Made by a program: the position numbers and the translations under genes. 64,000 nt of DNA from Phenylobacterium sp. (lineage in GTDB: Bacteria; Pseudomonadota; Alphaproteobacteria; Caulobacterales; Caulobacteraceae), in the NCBI RefSeq assembly GCF_004299445.1, contig NZ_SCTC01000035.1:96883-160882 (forward strand), in the 5' to 3' direction. Within the stretch, counting starts at the first letter, position 1. Each line of letters opens with the position of its first letter. Positions 50,576 to 61,375 of this stretch are shown one piece after another. The notes beneath the pieces were generated by a model, which was given only the letters and a program-made list of their open reading frames with translations, had not been told where the DNA came from and searched no databases.

Positions 50576-52291
50576 GTGGCAATAGAGGCTCACGCCACGT
50601 CCGCCTCCGCGGTCGCGGCGAGGAGCGAACCACAGATGGCGTCCACAAACGCCGCAGTCGCAGCGGCTCAGCCAGCGCCCGCAAGGTCGCAGGGCGCGCC
50701 CACCATGGGCCAGCTGCTGGGGTTCGTTTTCGCAAGCGCCGACATGATCCTCGAGATCGAGGACAAGCATTTTGTGACCTTCGCCACCGGCGCGGCCATG
50801 CGGCTGCTGAGCCGTAGCGCCGACTCCACGCTGGGCAGGCCCTGGCGCGAGCTGTTCGAGCCCAACGACGCCGAAATGGTGGAAGCCGCGCTGCGCGACG
50901 TTCGGTCGGGCGAGCGCCGCGGACCCTATTCCGTCGAGCTGGCCACCCCGCGTGGCCCGCAGCCGGTGTCGCTGACCTTCTTCCAGATGCCGCAGCGTGA
51001 GTCCTTCGTCGCCATGGCGATGAGCCTGCGCACGCCCGGCGTGCAGTCGGTCAAGATCGACGAGGCCGGCCTCACCAGCCGCGACGAGTTCGAGAGCGCC
51101 GCAACCAGCCTGCTACAGCAGGCCGAGGCCGATGGCGCGTCACTGCACGTCGATCTGCTGGAATTCGCCGGCCTCAGCGGCGCGCTGGCGAAGATGACCA
51201 GCGCCGAGGCCATGGACGTCCGGCGCAAGCTGGCCGCCATGCTGCGCGCGGCGTCCTACGGCGGCCTCCCCGCTGCGTCGATCGGTCCCGACCGGTTCGC
51301 CCTGCTGCGCTCGGGCCGTCCCACCGCTGAGGCGATCGGCGAGGCCGTGCGTGACCTGGCCGGGCCCGGCATCCGGCTATGGACCGGCGCGCTGGAGCTG
51401 GACGGCACGTCGCCGACCGAAAGTCTGCGCGCCATCCGCTATGCCATCGACCGCTGCATCGAGGACGGGCCGTCTCAGGCGGCCAAGAGCTTCGAGGCGG
51501 CGCTGCGACAGACAGTCACAGAGTCCTCCCGGTTCAAGGAACTCCTGAAGGAAGGCCGCTTCGAGGTGGTCTACCAGCCGGTCGTCGATCTGAAGACCCG
51601 CAAGCTGCACCATTACGAGGCGCTGGCTCGCTTCGAGGGCGGCGATGAGCCCGCGGCGACCATCAAGCTCGCCGAAGAGCTGGGTCTGGTCGTCGAGTTC
51701 GACCTCTCCATCGTGCGCACGGTGTTCCAGGCCCTGTGCGAGGCGCCCGAAGGCGTCTCCATCGCCGCCAACATCAGCGCCTTCTCGATCCAGTCCGAGG
51801 GCTTCGTCGATGAGATCCTGAAGGTCACCGCGATCACCAAGAAGATCCGGCCTCGGCTGATGCTGGAACTGACCGAGAGTCACAAGATTACGGACCTCGC
51901 GGCCGTGAACGATCTGATCCAGCAGCTGCGTCGCGCCGGCCATGTGGTCTGCCTGGACGATTTCGGGGCCGGCGCCGCTTCGATGGACTATCTGCGCCAG
52001 ATCGAGGCCGACGTCGTGAAGTTCGACGGCCGCTTCATCCAGGGCCTGAAGAGCCGGCCGCGCGACACCCTGATCCTGAGACGGCTGGCCGAGCTCTGTG
52101 CGGAATTGGGCCTCTCCACCGTCGCCGAGATGATCGAAAACGAGGAGACGGCCAAGACCCTCGCGTCGCTGGGCGTGGGGATGGGCCAGGGATGGCTCTT
52201 CGGCAAGCCGGTCGCCAAGCCCGAGGGCATGCAACGCGCCCCCGCTCCCGTCGCGGCCCGCCGAAGAGGCGAGGTCGAGACCTGGGGCTGA
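50576..52291 (+). CDS. EAL-domain c-di-GMP phosphodiesterase with PAS and degenerate GGDEF
   Basis: 571 residues. Ala-rich lead (1-40), a PAS-like domain (about 45-150), a GGDEF-like domain (about 155-305) in which the signature is replaced by SIGPDRFALL, so it cannot make c-di-GMP, and an EAL domain (about 315-560). The EAL domain retains YEALARF, AANISAFS, LELTES, LDDFGAGAAS, DVVKFDG and AEMIENEE, that is, the metal and catalytic Glu/Asn/Asp/Lys set. It should hydrolyse c-di-GMP, possibly activated by GTP bound to the GGDEF-like domain. No membrane span. Confidence 0.9.
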   Translation: MAIEAHATSASAVAARSEPQMASTNAAVAAAQPAPARSQGAPTMGQLLGFVFASADMILEIEDKHFVTFATGAAMRLLSRSADSTLGRPWRELFEPNDAEMVEAALRDVRSGERRGPYSVELATPRGPQPVSLTFFQMPQRESFVAMAMSLRTPGVQSVKIDEAGLTSRDEFESAATSLLQQAEADGASLHVDLLEFAGLSGALAKMTSAEAMDVRRKLAAMLRAASYGGLPAASIGPDRFALLRSGRPTAEAIGEAVRDLAGPGIRLWTGALELDGTSPTESLRAIRYAIDRCIEDGPSQAAKSFEAALRQTVTESSRFKELLKEGRFEVVYQPVVDLKTRKLHHYEALARFEGGDEPAATIKLAEELGLVVEFDLSIVRTVFQALCEAPEGVSIAANISAFSIQSEGFVDEILKVTAITKKIRPRLMLELTESHKITDLAAVNDLIQQLRRAGHVVCLDDFGAGAASMDYLRQIEADVVKFDGRFIQGLKSRPRDTLILRRLAELCAELGLSTVAEMIENEETAKTLASLGVGMGQGWLFGKPVAKPEGMQRAPAPVAARRRGEVETWG

Positions 52292-52346
52292 TCTCCGTCG
52301 CCGACGGTTGAGGCCTTCTACGGGGTCCGGGTTCGCGGGGTCGGCG

Positions 52347-54137
52347 TCAGACCAGCGCCTCGAACTCGTCGACGAGCCGCTCCATCTGCTTCATGCCGGC
52401 GGCCCAGAACGCCTTCTGCCGAGGATCCAGCCCGAACGGCGCCAGCGCCTCGACGTAGGTCTTGGTGCCTCCAGCCGCCAGCAGCGTCTCGTACAGCGGC
52501 GTGAACTTGGCCGGGTCCTCGCGGCGCTTCTCCATCAGGGCCCGCACCAGAAGGTCGCCGAACGCATAGGCGTAGACGTAGAACGGCGCGTGGATGAAGT
52601 GGCTGATGTAGGCCCAGTAGTGCCGATAGCCCTTATCCAGCCGGACGGCCGGCCCAAGGCTTTCGGCCATGATCTCCATCCACAGCGAGGCGATCTGGTC
52701 GGCCGACAGCTCGCCCTCCAGGCGGGCATTGTGGAAACGGGTCTCGAAGCGATGGAAGGCGATCTGGCGCACCACCGTGTTGATGCCGTCCTCGATCTTG
52801 CCGGCCAGCAGCCCGCGGCGGTCCGCCTTCGACGTCTCGGCCAGCAGCTTCTCGAACACCAGCCCCTCGCCGAAGATCGAGGCCGTCTCGGCCAGGGTGA
52901 GCGGCGTGTCGGCGAGCAGGGTGCCCAGCGGCTTGCACATGGTCTGATGCACAGCGTGGCCCAGTTCGTGCGCCAGGGTCAGCACGTCGCGCCGCTCGCC
53001 CATGTAGTTCATGAACACATACGGGTGACGCGTCGCCGTGACCGAGTGTGAGTAGGCCCCCATCTGCTTGCCGGGGCGCGGCTTGGCGTCGATCCAGGGC
53101 TGGCTGAAGAAGGTCTGGGCGGTGTCGGCGAAGCCCGGAGACAGCGCCCGGTAGCTCTCCAGGACGATCGACTTGGCCTCGTCCCAGCTAAAGGTCCGCG
53201 GCGCCGCCGAGTCCAGCGGGCAGTTGCGATCCCAGTGGTCGAGGTGCGTGCGGCCCATCACCTTGGCCTTCAGGCGATAGTAGCGGTGGCTGACGCTGGC
53301 GTAGCTGTCGACCACCGCGGCCTCCAGGGCGTCCACCGCCTCGGCGTCCACCTCGTTGGCGAGGTGCCGGCCCGACGCCGCCGTGGGGTACTTGCGCCAC
53401 CGGTCCTCGACCTGCTTCTCGAAAGCCAGGGTGTTGAGGCTGAGCGCCAGCGTGCCGGCGCGTTCGCCCAGCGCCTTGGCCAGCGCCTGAGCGGCGGCCT
53501 TGCGCTTCTTGGCGTCGGGCCCGGCCGACAGGGTGAGCAGCTCGGAGAGGGTTAGCGCCTGACCGCCAACCCTGGCCGACAGCTTGGCCAGTGTCTCGTC
53601 CGACAGGCGGCCCCAGTTGGCCGTCGCCGGCGCCTTGTCGATCAGCAGGCGCTCAAGGTCAGCCGAGAGCTCGTGCGGTCGGCCGGCCCGCACCCGGCGC
53701 AGCCAGGGCCGCCAGCGCTGGGCCGGCTTGTGGGCCTTCAGCGCGAGTTCCAGCTCGTCGTCCTCCAGCTGGTTGATCTCCAGCGTGAAGAACAGGCTCA
53801 TGGCCGCGATCTGCGACGACCGCTGGCGCAGGTCGGCCTCGAACTTGGACCACGCCGGATCGTCCCGGGCCGTCGACGCCGACAGCGAGGCGAACGCCCC
53901 CACGCCCCACATGGCGTTGGTGGCCTGCTCGTACAGTTCGATGCCCCGGTCGATGATCCCGCCCAGCTCGGCCGGCCGCGACCGCGTGGCGATCATCCGG
54001 CCTTCGAGCTTGGCCAGCTCACCGTTCAGGCGCTCGGCCTCCTTGAGATCGGCCTCGATACGCGGGTCCTCGCGGCCTGCGTAGAGGTCATCCAGCCGCC
54101 AGGTGGGCAGCGCGTCGGTCTTGAAGGGCGCGTTCAT
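52347..54137 (-). CDS. M3 family oligoendopeptidase
   Basis: 596 residues. Zinc motif HELGHAVHQ in LTLAHELGHAVHQTMCKPLG (about 358-378) with the third ligand Glu in ASIFGEGLVFEKLL downstream, the thimet-oligopeptidase/PepF arrangement. All-helical fold. It should cleave short peptides (about 6-20 residues) in the cytoplasm. The start is one of two in-frame ATGs (54137 or 54161); neither has a strong ribosome site. Length fits PepF-like enzymes. Confidence 0.92.
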   Translation of the reverse strand: MNAPFKTDALPTWRLDDLYAGREDPRIEADLKEAERLNGELAKLEGRMIATRSRPAELGGIIDRGIELYEQATNAMWGVGAFASLSASTARDDPAWSKFEADLRQRSSQIAAMSLFFTLEINQLEDDELELALKAHKPAQRWRPWLRRVRAGRPHELSADLERLLIDKAPATANWGRLSDETLAKLSARVGGQALTLSELLTLSAGPDAKKRKAAAQALAKALGERAGTLALSLNTLAFEKQVEDRWRKYPTAASGRHLANEVDAEAVDALEAAVVDSYASVSHRYYRLKAKVMGRTHLDHWDRNCPLDSAAPRTFSWDEAKSIVLESYRALSPGFADTAQTFFSQPWIDAKPRPGKQMGAYSHSVTATRHPYVFMNYMGERRDVLTLAHELGHAVHQTMCKPLGTLLADTPLTLAETASIFGEGLVFEKLLAETSKADRRGLLAGKIEDGINTVVRQIAFHRFETRFHNARLEGELSADQIASLWMEIMAESLGPAVRLDKGYRHYWAYISHFIHAPFYVYAYAFGDLLVRALMEKRREDPAKFTPLYETLLAAGGTKTYVEALAPFGLDPRQKAFWAAGMKQMERLVDEFEALV

Positions 54138-54188
54138 GGAGAAGGACCTTAGCGCCGCCATCGCGCGCGGGCCAATGGCGGATCGCCC

Positions 54189-54869
54189 TTACCGAGCGAC
54201 CGCCCCTGACGCGATCAGTCCCAGCACGTCGGCAGTCGGCCGGACGTCGCCGAACGAGCGATAGAAGGTGTGCAGGGTGGCGTTGTGCTCGGCGTCGGTC
54301 CGCGCCGCGCAGGCGTCGGCCACCAGGATCGTGCGGTAGCCCAGCGTCCGTGCGTCGCGCGCCGTGGCCTCGACGCAGACGTTGGTAACCGTGCCCGCGA
54401 CCAGCACGGTGTCGACCCCGCGCGCGACGAGCCGCTCGTTCAGATCGCAGCGTCCCGGGAAGAAGGCGCTGGCCGCCGTCTTCTCCGCGAACAGATCGTC
54501 CGCCGCGGCACGCAGTTCGGGGCACAGCCGACCGGGCAACGGTCCAACGCCGCCCGAGCCGCGATAGGCGGCCGCGCCTTCGACCCCGTTGTGCGCGATC
54601 GAAAGGGCGTCGAACGGGTCGGGGCCCGGGAGCACCCAGGCCACGACGCCCCCGGCCAGCCGCAGCGCGGTGGCCAGTTCGTTGATCGGCGCGATCACGG
54701 CCCGGCAATACGGATTCTGCTCCGCGAAGAACGGGACCATGTCCACGACCACCAGGGCCGTCATGGCCGGCCGCAGCGTTTCGAACGCAAAGCGACGACC
54801 GCGCCGGGTCTCGTGACGGATGTACTCGCGCTCGGCGATGCTCCAGGCGTGGCCCATGCCCCTGCTCAC
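54189..54869 (-). CDS. Cysteine hydrolase (isochorismatase family)
   Basis: 226 residues. The catalytic triad is clear: Asp in ALVVVDMVPFF, Lys in FAEKTAASAF and Cys in VTNVCVEATARDA, with the preceding cis-peptide region AGTVTNVC. The family hydrolyses C-N or ester bonds (isochorismate, nicotinamide, N-carbamoyl amines). The start GTG 54869 overlaps the Lrp/AsnC stop; ATG 54857 is an alternative. Its place downstream of the amino-acid regulator suggests a role in nitrogen compound breakdown. Confidence 0.87.
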   Translation of the reverse strand: MSRGMGHAWSIAEREYIRHETRRGRRFAFETLRPAMTALVVVDMVPFFAEQNPYCRAVIAPINELATALRLAGGVVAWVLPGPDPFDALSIAHNGVEGAAAYRGSGGVGPLPGRLCPELRAAADDLFAEKTAASAFFPGRCDLNERLVARGVDTVLVAGTVTNVCVEATARDARTLGYRTILVADACAARTDAEHNATLHTFYRSFGDVRPTADVLGLIASGAVAR

Positions 54870-55288
54870 AACTTCTGCGTCGCCAGCAGGATCGACGTCT
54901 CGGTCGAGGCGATGCCCTCGATCTGGCGGATGCGGTCAAGGGCGGCGCTGAAGGCGTTCAGCGTCTCGACATCGATCTCGGCCACCAGATCCCAGCGACC
55001 GTTGGTGGTGTGCACGGCCGAGACTTCGGGAAAGCCCCGCAGCGAGCGCACCACGGCGCCCGATCGCTCGCCCTCGATGGCGATGGTCATCACGGCGCGC
55101 ACCCGGTTCGAGGCGTCGGGCCGCGTCTTGATCGTGAAACCCTGGATGGTCCCGTCGCGCACCAGCCGCTCGATCCGGTTCTGTACCGTGCCCCGCGAGA
55201 CGCCCAAGGCCTTGGCTAGCGTGGCGGCCGGCTTGCGCGAGTCGGCGCGCAGCAGGCCGATCAGCTCGCGGTCTAGGTCATCGGTCAT
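54866..55288 (-). CDS. Lrp/AsnC family transcriptional regulator
   Basis: 140 residues. HTH at about 5-52 (DRELIGLLRADSRKPAATLAKALGVSRGTVQNRIERLV) and the RAM effector-binding domain (about 60-138, with VSAVHTTNGRWDLVAEIDVETLNAF). Divergent from the arginine dihydrolase-like gene; it probably responds to arginine or ornithine and represses itself. ATG 55288 has GAGTGGCGAA before it. An inverted repeat lies at 55304-55316. Confidence 0.9.
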   Translation of the reverse strand: MTDDLDRELIGLLRADSRKPAATLAKALGVSRGTVQNRIERLVRDGTIQGFTIKTRPDASNRVRAVMTIAIEGERSGAVVRSLRGFPEVSAVHTTNGRWDLVAEIDVETLNAFSAALDRIRQIEGIASTETSILLATQKL

Positions 55289-55303
55289 TTCGCCACTCAC
55301 TTG

Positions 55304-55316
55304 TGACATTACGTCA
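55304..55316. promoter_or_regulatory. Candidate Lrp/AsnC operator
   Basis: TGAC ATTAC GTCA in the divergent region between the regulator and the arginine gene, 16 bases before the regulator start. TTGTGAC and GTCAAAC flank it. Position and palindromy fit an AsnC-type site. Confidence 0.5.
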
Positions 55317-55402
55317 AACTGATCGACGATATGTAGCACGTTGCTCGCTATTCGCTAACGCGCGACAGCGCCACCCTGGAGGCGATCACTCCAGGAGCCC
55401 GC

Positions 55403-56272
55403 ATGGACCGCCCCACCTATCTGATGACCGACCCGGCTTGCTTCGACGTGAGCTACCGGATCAACCCGTGGATGGACCCAAAGGCCTGGAGCGCCGCCGA
55501 CGCCGCGGCCGCTCGCGACGGCTCGGCGGCGCTGCGCGCCGCGCTCGAAGCGACCGGCGCCAACGTCGAGATCATCGGCGCCGTCAAAGGCCTGCCCGAC
55601 CTGGTGTTCCCGGCCAACGCCGCCGTCGTGCTGGACGGCCGGGTGCTGATGGCCCGTTTCCGCCACCCCGAGCGCCAGGGCGAGGAGCCGGTGTTCCGCG
55701 CCGTCTTCCAGAAACTGAAGAGCCGCGGCCTGGTCCGCGACATCGTCGACTTCCCCGAAGGCGTCTTCCACGAGGGCGCCGGCGACGCGATCTGGGACGC
55801 CGATCGCAGGCTGTTCTGGTGCGGCTTTGGCCCGCGCTCGAGCCGCTCGGCGATCCCGGTGATCCGCAAGACGTTCGGGCATGAGACCGTGGCCCTCGAG
55901 CTGGCCACCGAGCGTTTCTACCACCTCGACACCTGCTTCTGTCCGCTGGCCGGCGGCAAGGTGCTGTACTATCCGCCGGCCTTCACGCCGGACGCGCTGG
56001 CCACCCTCCGAGCCCATATCCCCGATAGCCAGCGCATCGAGGCCACCGACGAGGAAGCCGCCGCCTTCTGCGTGAACGCGGTAAACCTCGACGCCCGGAT
56101 CGTCATGGCCAAGGCTCCCGAAAGCCTGCGTACGAAGCTGCGCGCGCGGGGCTACAGCCTGACCGAGGTGGACCTGAGCCCCTTCATCCGCTCGGGCGGC
56201 GCCTCGTACTGCATGACCCTCCGCCTCGACCGCACGTCCGTCCCCGCCGCCCAACTGCACGCCGCCGAATAG
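55403..56272 (+). CDS. Arginine dihydrolase/DDAH-like guanidine-modifying enzyme
   Basis: 289 residues, beta/alpha propeller of the amidinotransferase superfamily. The sequence closely follows the N-terminal catalytic part of cyanobacterial ArgZ/AgrE as I recall it: [87 protein letters not shown]. The catalytic set E124, D128, H174, C270 and the asparagines N21 and N72 are present. It would turn arginine into ornithine, CO2 and ammonia; citrulline or methylarginine as product or substrate cannot be excluded. Next gene is rocD. Confidence 0.8.
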   Translation: MDRPTYLMTDPACFDVSYRINPWMDPKAWSAADAAAARDGSAALRAALEATGANVEIIGAVKGLPDLVFPANAAVVLDGRVLMARFRHPERQGEEPVFRAVFQKLKSRGLVRDIVDFPEGVFHEGAGDAIWDADRRLFWCGFGPRSSRSAIPVIRKTFGHETVALELATERFYHLDTCFCPLAGGKVLYYPPAFTPDALATLRAHIPDSQRIEATDEEAAAFCVNAVNLDARIVMAKAPESLRTKLRARGYSLTEVDLSPFIRSGGASYCMTLRLDRTSVPAAQLHAAE

Positions 56273-56283
56273 GGAGCGCAACA

Positions 56284-57492
<1,209 letters not shown>

Positions 57493-57504
<12 letters not shown>

Positions 57505-57632
57505 TGGGGAGGGTGGCGAGCGAAGCGAGACGGGTGGGGAGGTCTTGATCCTCCCCGACCTCAGCACTCCGGCCCACACTTCCCCACCCTGGCCGCTTCG
57601 CGGCCTGTCCCTCCCCATTAAGGGAGGGACAG
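57493..57632. repeat. Long imperfect inverted repeat, family A copy 2
   Basis: Same block order as at 46-194: TCCCTCCCCTGATGGGGAGG, GGGTGGGGAGG, CCTCCCCGACCTC, CGGCCCACACTTCCCCACCC, CCATTAAGGGAGGGAC. It covers the last codons and the stop of rocD and fills the gap to the convergent PQQ dehydrogenase gene. Confidence 0.8.
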
Positions 57633-57645
57633 GCTCCCTTGGCCT

Positions 57646-59754
57646 CTAGTTCATCCCCGCTGGCGTCGGGGCCGCGGCGGCGACCGGTTTGCGAGCCTCG
57701 GTGATGACGTAGGCGCGGATGTCCTCGGCGTCCTGCGGGCTGAGGAAGCGGGAGAAGCTGGCCATGCCGCGGCTGGCCGAAGCGCCGTCGATGACCACGC
57801 CCTTCCAGTTCTGGGCGGTGGTCAGCATGGGCGAGGCCTTCAGATCCGGCAGCCAGGCGCCCGAGGCGTTGGGTCCATGGCAGACTTGGCAGTTCTTGTG
57901 GAACAGCTCGAAGCCGTGCTGGACGTTGCCTGTCGACGCGACGTTGGTCAGGTCGATCTTGGCCGCGGCGGGTTGCGGGAAGGCCGGGGCCTTGGCCGTG
58001 CCGCCCAGCTTGTAGACCATCAGCCGCCCGGGCAGCCGCGGCCGGACGGGCATCGACGCCGGCGCCGAGATCTGGCCGCCGCCGCCCACGCCCACCATCA
58101 CCGCCACATACTGCTCGCCGTCCAGCTCGTAGCTCATCGGCGCGGCGATCACGCCATTGCCGACTTCGGTGGACCACAGCTTCTTGCCGTTGGCGGCGTC
58201 GTAGGCCGAGAACTGGCCGTGCGCAGCGCCCTGGAAGACCAGGCCGCCCGCCGTCGACAGCACGCCAGCGTTCCAGAAGTAGGGATGGTCGACGGTCCAG
58301 ACCGCCTTCTGCTGCACGGGATCCCAGGCCACCAGCTGGCCCTTGATCATCGAGGTCAGCGCCTTCATCTGCGCCGCGTCGGTGGGCAGCGAATTGATCA
58401 CGAAGTCGACGCCCACGTTCCAGGCCCCGGCCTTGTACGACCCGCCCTTGTCGTCTGCGTAGGCGAACGGCGTGACGTTCAACGGGATGTAGACCAGACC
58501 CTGCTTGGGATTGAACGCCATCGGCTGCCAGTTGTGCGCGCCCAGGGGGCCCGGCACCTGCATGACCATCGAGGTCTGGTAGCGCGAGCCGGCGGTCTCG
58601 ATCGGCCGGCCGGTGGCCATGTCGACGCCCGAGGCCCAGGTGATGTTGGTGTACGGCTTGGCCGAGAGCAGCTTACCGGTGGCCCGGTCGATCACGTAGA
58701 AGAAGCCATTCTTCGGCGCCTGCATCAGCACCTTGGTGGGCTTCCCGCCGATGTTCAGGTCGGCCAGCATGATGTGCTGGGTGGCCGTGTAGTCCCAGCT
58801 CTCGGCCGGCGTGGTCTGGTAGTGCCAGACGTACTCGCCAGTGTCGGGCTTCAGCGCAAGGATCGAGCTCAGGAAGAGGTTGTCGCCCTTGCCGCCCGAA
58901 CGCTTCTGGTGGTTCCACGGCGTGCCGTTGCCGATGCCGAAGTACATGATGTCGAGCTGCGGGTCGTAGGCCATGGAGTCCCAGACCGTGCCGCCGCCGC
59001 CCGTCTGCTTCCACTCGCCGTCGCTCCAGGTGGCGTTGCCCTTCTCGGCCATCACCTTGTCGGAGGCCGCGTTATCGGGCGCGCCGGTGGGATTGGGCGT
59101 CGTGTAGAAGCGCCAGACCTGCTTGCCGGTCTCGGTGTCATAGGCGGTGATGTAGCCGCGCACGCCGTACTCGGCGCCGCCGTTGCCGATCATCACCTTG
59201 TCCTTCACCACCCGCGGCGCGCCGGTGATGGTGTAGGGCTTGGACTTGTCGGTGGTCTGGACCTCCCACTTCACCGCGCCGGTCTTGGCGTCCAGCGCCA
59301 CCAGGCGGCCGTCGATGGTGCCGACGAAAACCTTGCCCTTCCAGACGGCGACACCACGGTTCACGACGTCGCAGCAGGCGTCGAAGCCCTTCGCGCCTTC
59401 GACCTTGGGATCGTACTTCCAAAGCTGCTTGCCGGTCTTGGCGTCGAAGGCGAACACCTTGGACCAGGCGGTCGAGGTGTAGAGCACCCCGTCGATCATC
59501 AGGGGCGTCGCCTCCTGGCCACGGTCGGTGTCGAACTCGGCGAACCAGGCCAGGCCCAGCGTGCCGACGTTGCCGGTGTTGACCTTGTCCAGCGGACTGA
59601 AGCGCTGCTCGTTGTAGTCCTTGCCGTACGACAGCCACTCGCCGTTCGTGGCGGCCGCCTCCAGGCGCTTCTGATCGACGTTGCCCGGCGACTTCTGGCA
59701 GGCCACGAGCGCGGCGGCGAATGCCAGGGCCAAGCCCAGACGGATGATCTTCAT
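57646..59754 (-). CDS. PQQ-dependent alcohol dehydrogenase with C-terminal cytochrome c
   Basis: 702 residues. Signal peptide ending in a possible lipobox (ALVACQKS), an eight-bladed propeller with PQQ-binding W motifs, the adjacent-cysteine disulfide in GFDACCDVVNRG (about 125-136), and the Asp in YDPQLDIMYFGIGNGTPW. The haem motif CQVCH near 630 (GFELFHKNCQVCHG) starts a cytochrome c domain. Type II quinohaemoprotein alcohol dehydrogenase, passing electrons from alcohols to the chain. PQQ synthesis genes are absent here. Confidence 0.93.
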   Translation of the reverse strand: MKIIRLGLALAFAAALVACQKSPGNVDQKRLEAAATNGEWLSYGKDYNEQRFSPLDKVNTGNVGTLGLAWFAEFDTDRGQEATPLMIDGVLYTSTAWSKVFAFDAKTGKQLWKYDPKVEGAKGFDACCDVVNRGVAVWKGKVFVGTIDGRLVALDAKTGAVKWEVQTTDKSKPYTITGAPRVVKDKVMIGNGGAEYGVRGYITAYDTETGKQVWRFYTTPNPTGAPDNAASDKVMAEKGNATWSDGEWKQTGGGGTVWDSMAYDPQLDIMYFGIGNGTPWNHQKRSGGKGDNLFLSSILALKPDTGEYVWHYQTTPAESWDYTATQHIMLADLNIGGKPTKVLMQAPKNGFFYVIDRATGKLLSAKPYTNITWASGVDMATGRPIETAGSRYQTSMVMQVPGPLGAHNWQPMAFNPKQGLVYIPLNVTPFAYADDKGGSYKAGAWNVGVDFVINSLPTDAAQMKALTSMIKGQLVAWDPVQQKAVWTVDHPYFWNAGVLSTAGGLVFQGAAHGQFSAYDAANGKKLWSTEVGNGVIAAPMSYELDGEQYVAVMVGVGGGGQISAPASMPVRPRLPGRLMVYKLGGTAKAPAFPQPAAAKIDLTNVASTGNVQHGFELFHKNCQVCHGPNASGAWLPDLKASPMLTTAQNWKGVVIDGASASRGMASFSRFLSPQDAEDIRAYVITEARKPVAAAAPTPAGMN

Positions 59755-59869
59755 AGCGCCCTCCCAGCAGCCGATTCTTTGCAGCGTGATCGGCGTTCAG
59801 TGAGCGCACTATGCCCCGGACCGCGCGCCGGGCAAGCGTGCCGCTGGGGAATGGCCGGCGATGCGAACC

Positions 59870-61312
59870 CTAGACCATCGCGCCCAGAGATCCCCGCGAG
59901 GGAACCGCACCCGGTCTCAGCCGGGCGTAGGCCATGGCCAGCCGATCCACGACCTCGGCCAGATCATCGGGCGCCATCGTGAACGGCAGGCGCATGAAGC
60001 GTTCGAACGCGCCGTCCACGCCGAAGCGGGGGCCGGCGGCCAGGCGCACGCCGAACCGCTCGGACGTCGCCGCCAGGGTGTTCGACACCGGCGAGGGCAG
60101 CTCGGCCCAGAGCGACAGGCCGCCCGGCGGCAGGCTCACCTTCCAGTCCGGCAGCTTTTCGCGCACGAGGCGGTAGAGCACGTCGCGCCGTTCGCGCAGC
60201 AGCACGCGGCGGGCGGCCAGCGCCGTCTCATCGTCGGTCAGCAGGTGGGCGCAGGCCAGCTGTTCCAGCACCGGGGTGCCCAGATCCAGCGAGACGCGGC
60301 GCACGGCGATCGCCTGGATGGTGGCCGCGTCGGCGCGGATCCAGCCCAGGCGCAGGCCGCCCCAGAAGCTCTTGCCCACCGACCCCAGCCGAACGAGCCC
60401 CTCGTCGGGCTCGTCGAAGCCGTAGTGGGTGACGGGCCCGTCCAGCGACAGGTCCATCATGGTCTCGTCAAAGATCACGGTGGTGCGCGCCGCCTGGGCC
60501 GCCGTGACGATCGCCGCGCGCGCCTCCAGGCTCATGAAGCGGCCCGTGGGATTGTGGAAGTCGGCGATGAAGTAGGCCAGCCGAGGGCCGCTCTGGCGCA
60601 GCGCGGCGGCCACGCCCTCGACATCCCAGCCCTCGCCCGGCAGGCCGACCGGCGCGGGCCGGCACGACGCGCGCTGGATCGCGTCGATGGCGTGCGGATA
60701 GGTCGGATGGTCGATCACCACCCGGTCGCCCGGCCCGCAGAGCAACCGCAGCATCAGCGCCAGCGCGTGCTGGGCGCCGTTGGTGACCAGGATCTGGTCT
60801 GGCGTCGTCGGCAAGCCGCGCCGCGTGTAGCGCTCGGCGATCACCTCGCGCAGCACCGGAAGGCCCACCGGCAGGTAGCCGTGATTGGGCAGGTGCGCCG
60901 GCAACGCCGAAAGGGCCGCCGCGAGGGCCTGGTGCACCACATCCGAGGCCGGGGGCGCGGCCGCCGCCATGTCGAGAATGCCCTCGGACATCGGACCAAG
61001 CATCAGCGGCGTCGAACCCCGGTCGCCCGGCCCGGCCGGCAGCCGGGTCTTGGCGCCCGCGCCCTGGCGGCGATCCAGGAAGCCGTCGTCGCGCAGTCGC
61101 GCCAGCGCCGCGGTTACGGTCGTGCGCGACACCTCCAGCGCCTGGGCCAACTCGCGCTCGCCCGGCAACACCACGTCCAGCGGCAGCCGGCCGTCGAGGA
61201 TAAGCAGCCGGAGCGCGTCGGCCAGCTGGCGGTAGGCGGGGCCCGTCTTCTCGCCCCGCCAGGCGCCGAGCAGGCGCACGAGCGAGGCCGGACCAATGCG
61301 GCGATGGGTCAT
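59870..61312 (-). CDS. MocR/PdxR-type GntR regulator with aminotransferase domain
   Basis: 480 residues. N-terminal winged helix of GntR type (about 15-85: YRQLADALRLLILDGRLPLDVVLPGERELAQALEVSRTTVTAALARLRDDGFL), then a class I aminotransferase-like domain (about 110-480) with NPTGRFMS, DETMMDLS and the PLP lysine in LGSVGKSFWGGLRLGW. MocR proteins sense PLP or its amino-acid adducts. It is divergent from a YczE-like gene with a perfect inverted repeat between, the known YczR-YczE pairing. ATG 61312. Confidence 0.92.
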   Translation of the reverse strand: MTHRRIGPASLVRLLGAWRGEKTGPAYRQLADALRLLILDGRLPLDVVLPGERELAQALEVSRTTVTAALARLRDDGFLDRRQGAGAKTRLPAGPGDRGSTPLMLGPMSEGILDMAAAAPPASDVVHQALAAALSALPAHLPNHGYLPVGLPVLREVIAERYTRRGLPTTPDQILVTNGAQHALALMLRLLCGPGDRVVIDHPTYPHAIDAIQRASCRPAPVGLPGEGWDVEGVAAALRQSGPRLAYFIADFHNPTGRFMSLEARAAIVTAAQAARTTVIFDETMMDLSLDGPVTHYGFDEPDEGLVRLGSVGKSFWGGLRLGWIRADAATIQAIAVRRVSLDLGTPVLEQLACAHLLTDDETALAARRVLLRERRDVLYRLVREKLPDWKVSLPPGGLSLWAELPSPVSNTLAATSERFGVRLAAGPRFGVDGAFERFMRLPFTMAPDDLAEVVDRLAMAYARLRPGAVPSRGSLGAMV

Positions 61313-61329
61313 GGACGCCACACTCTCAG

Positions 61330-61356
61330 AACTGGACCTGTTTTCAAGGTCCAGTT
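61330..61356. promoter_or_regulatory. MocR operator: CTGGACC inverted repeat
   Basis: AACTGGACCT (61330-61339), seven bases, AGGTCCAGTT (61347-61356): a perfect 10-bp inverted repeat centred between the divergent MocR and YczE-like genes. Half-sites of the CTGGAC type are known for MocR regulators such as TauR, though usually as direct repeats. Confidence 0.7.
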
Positions 61357-61375
61357 GAGGCCACTTGGCCCGCCT

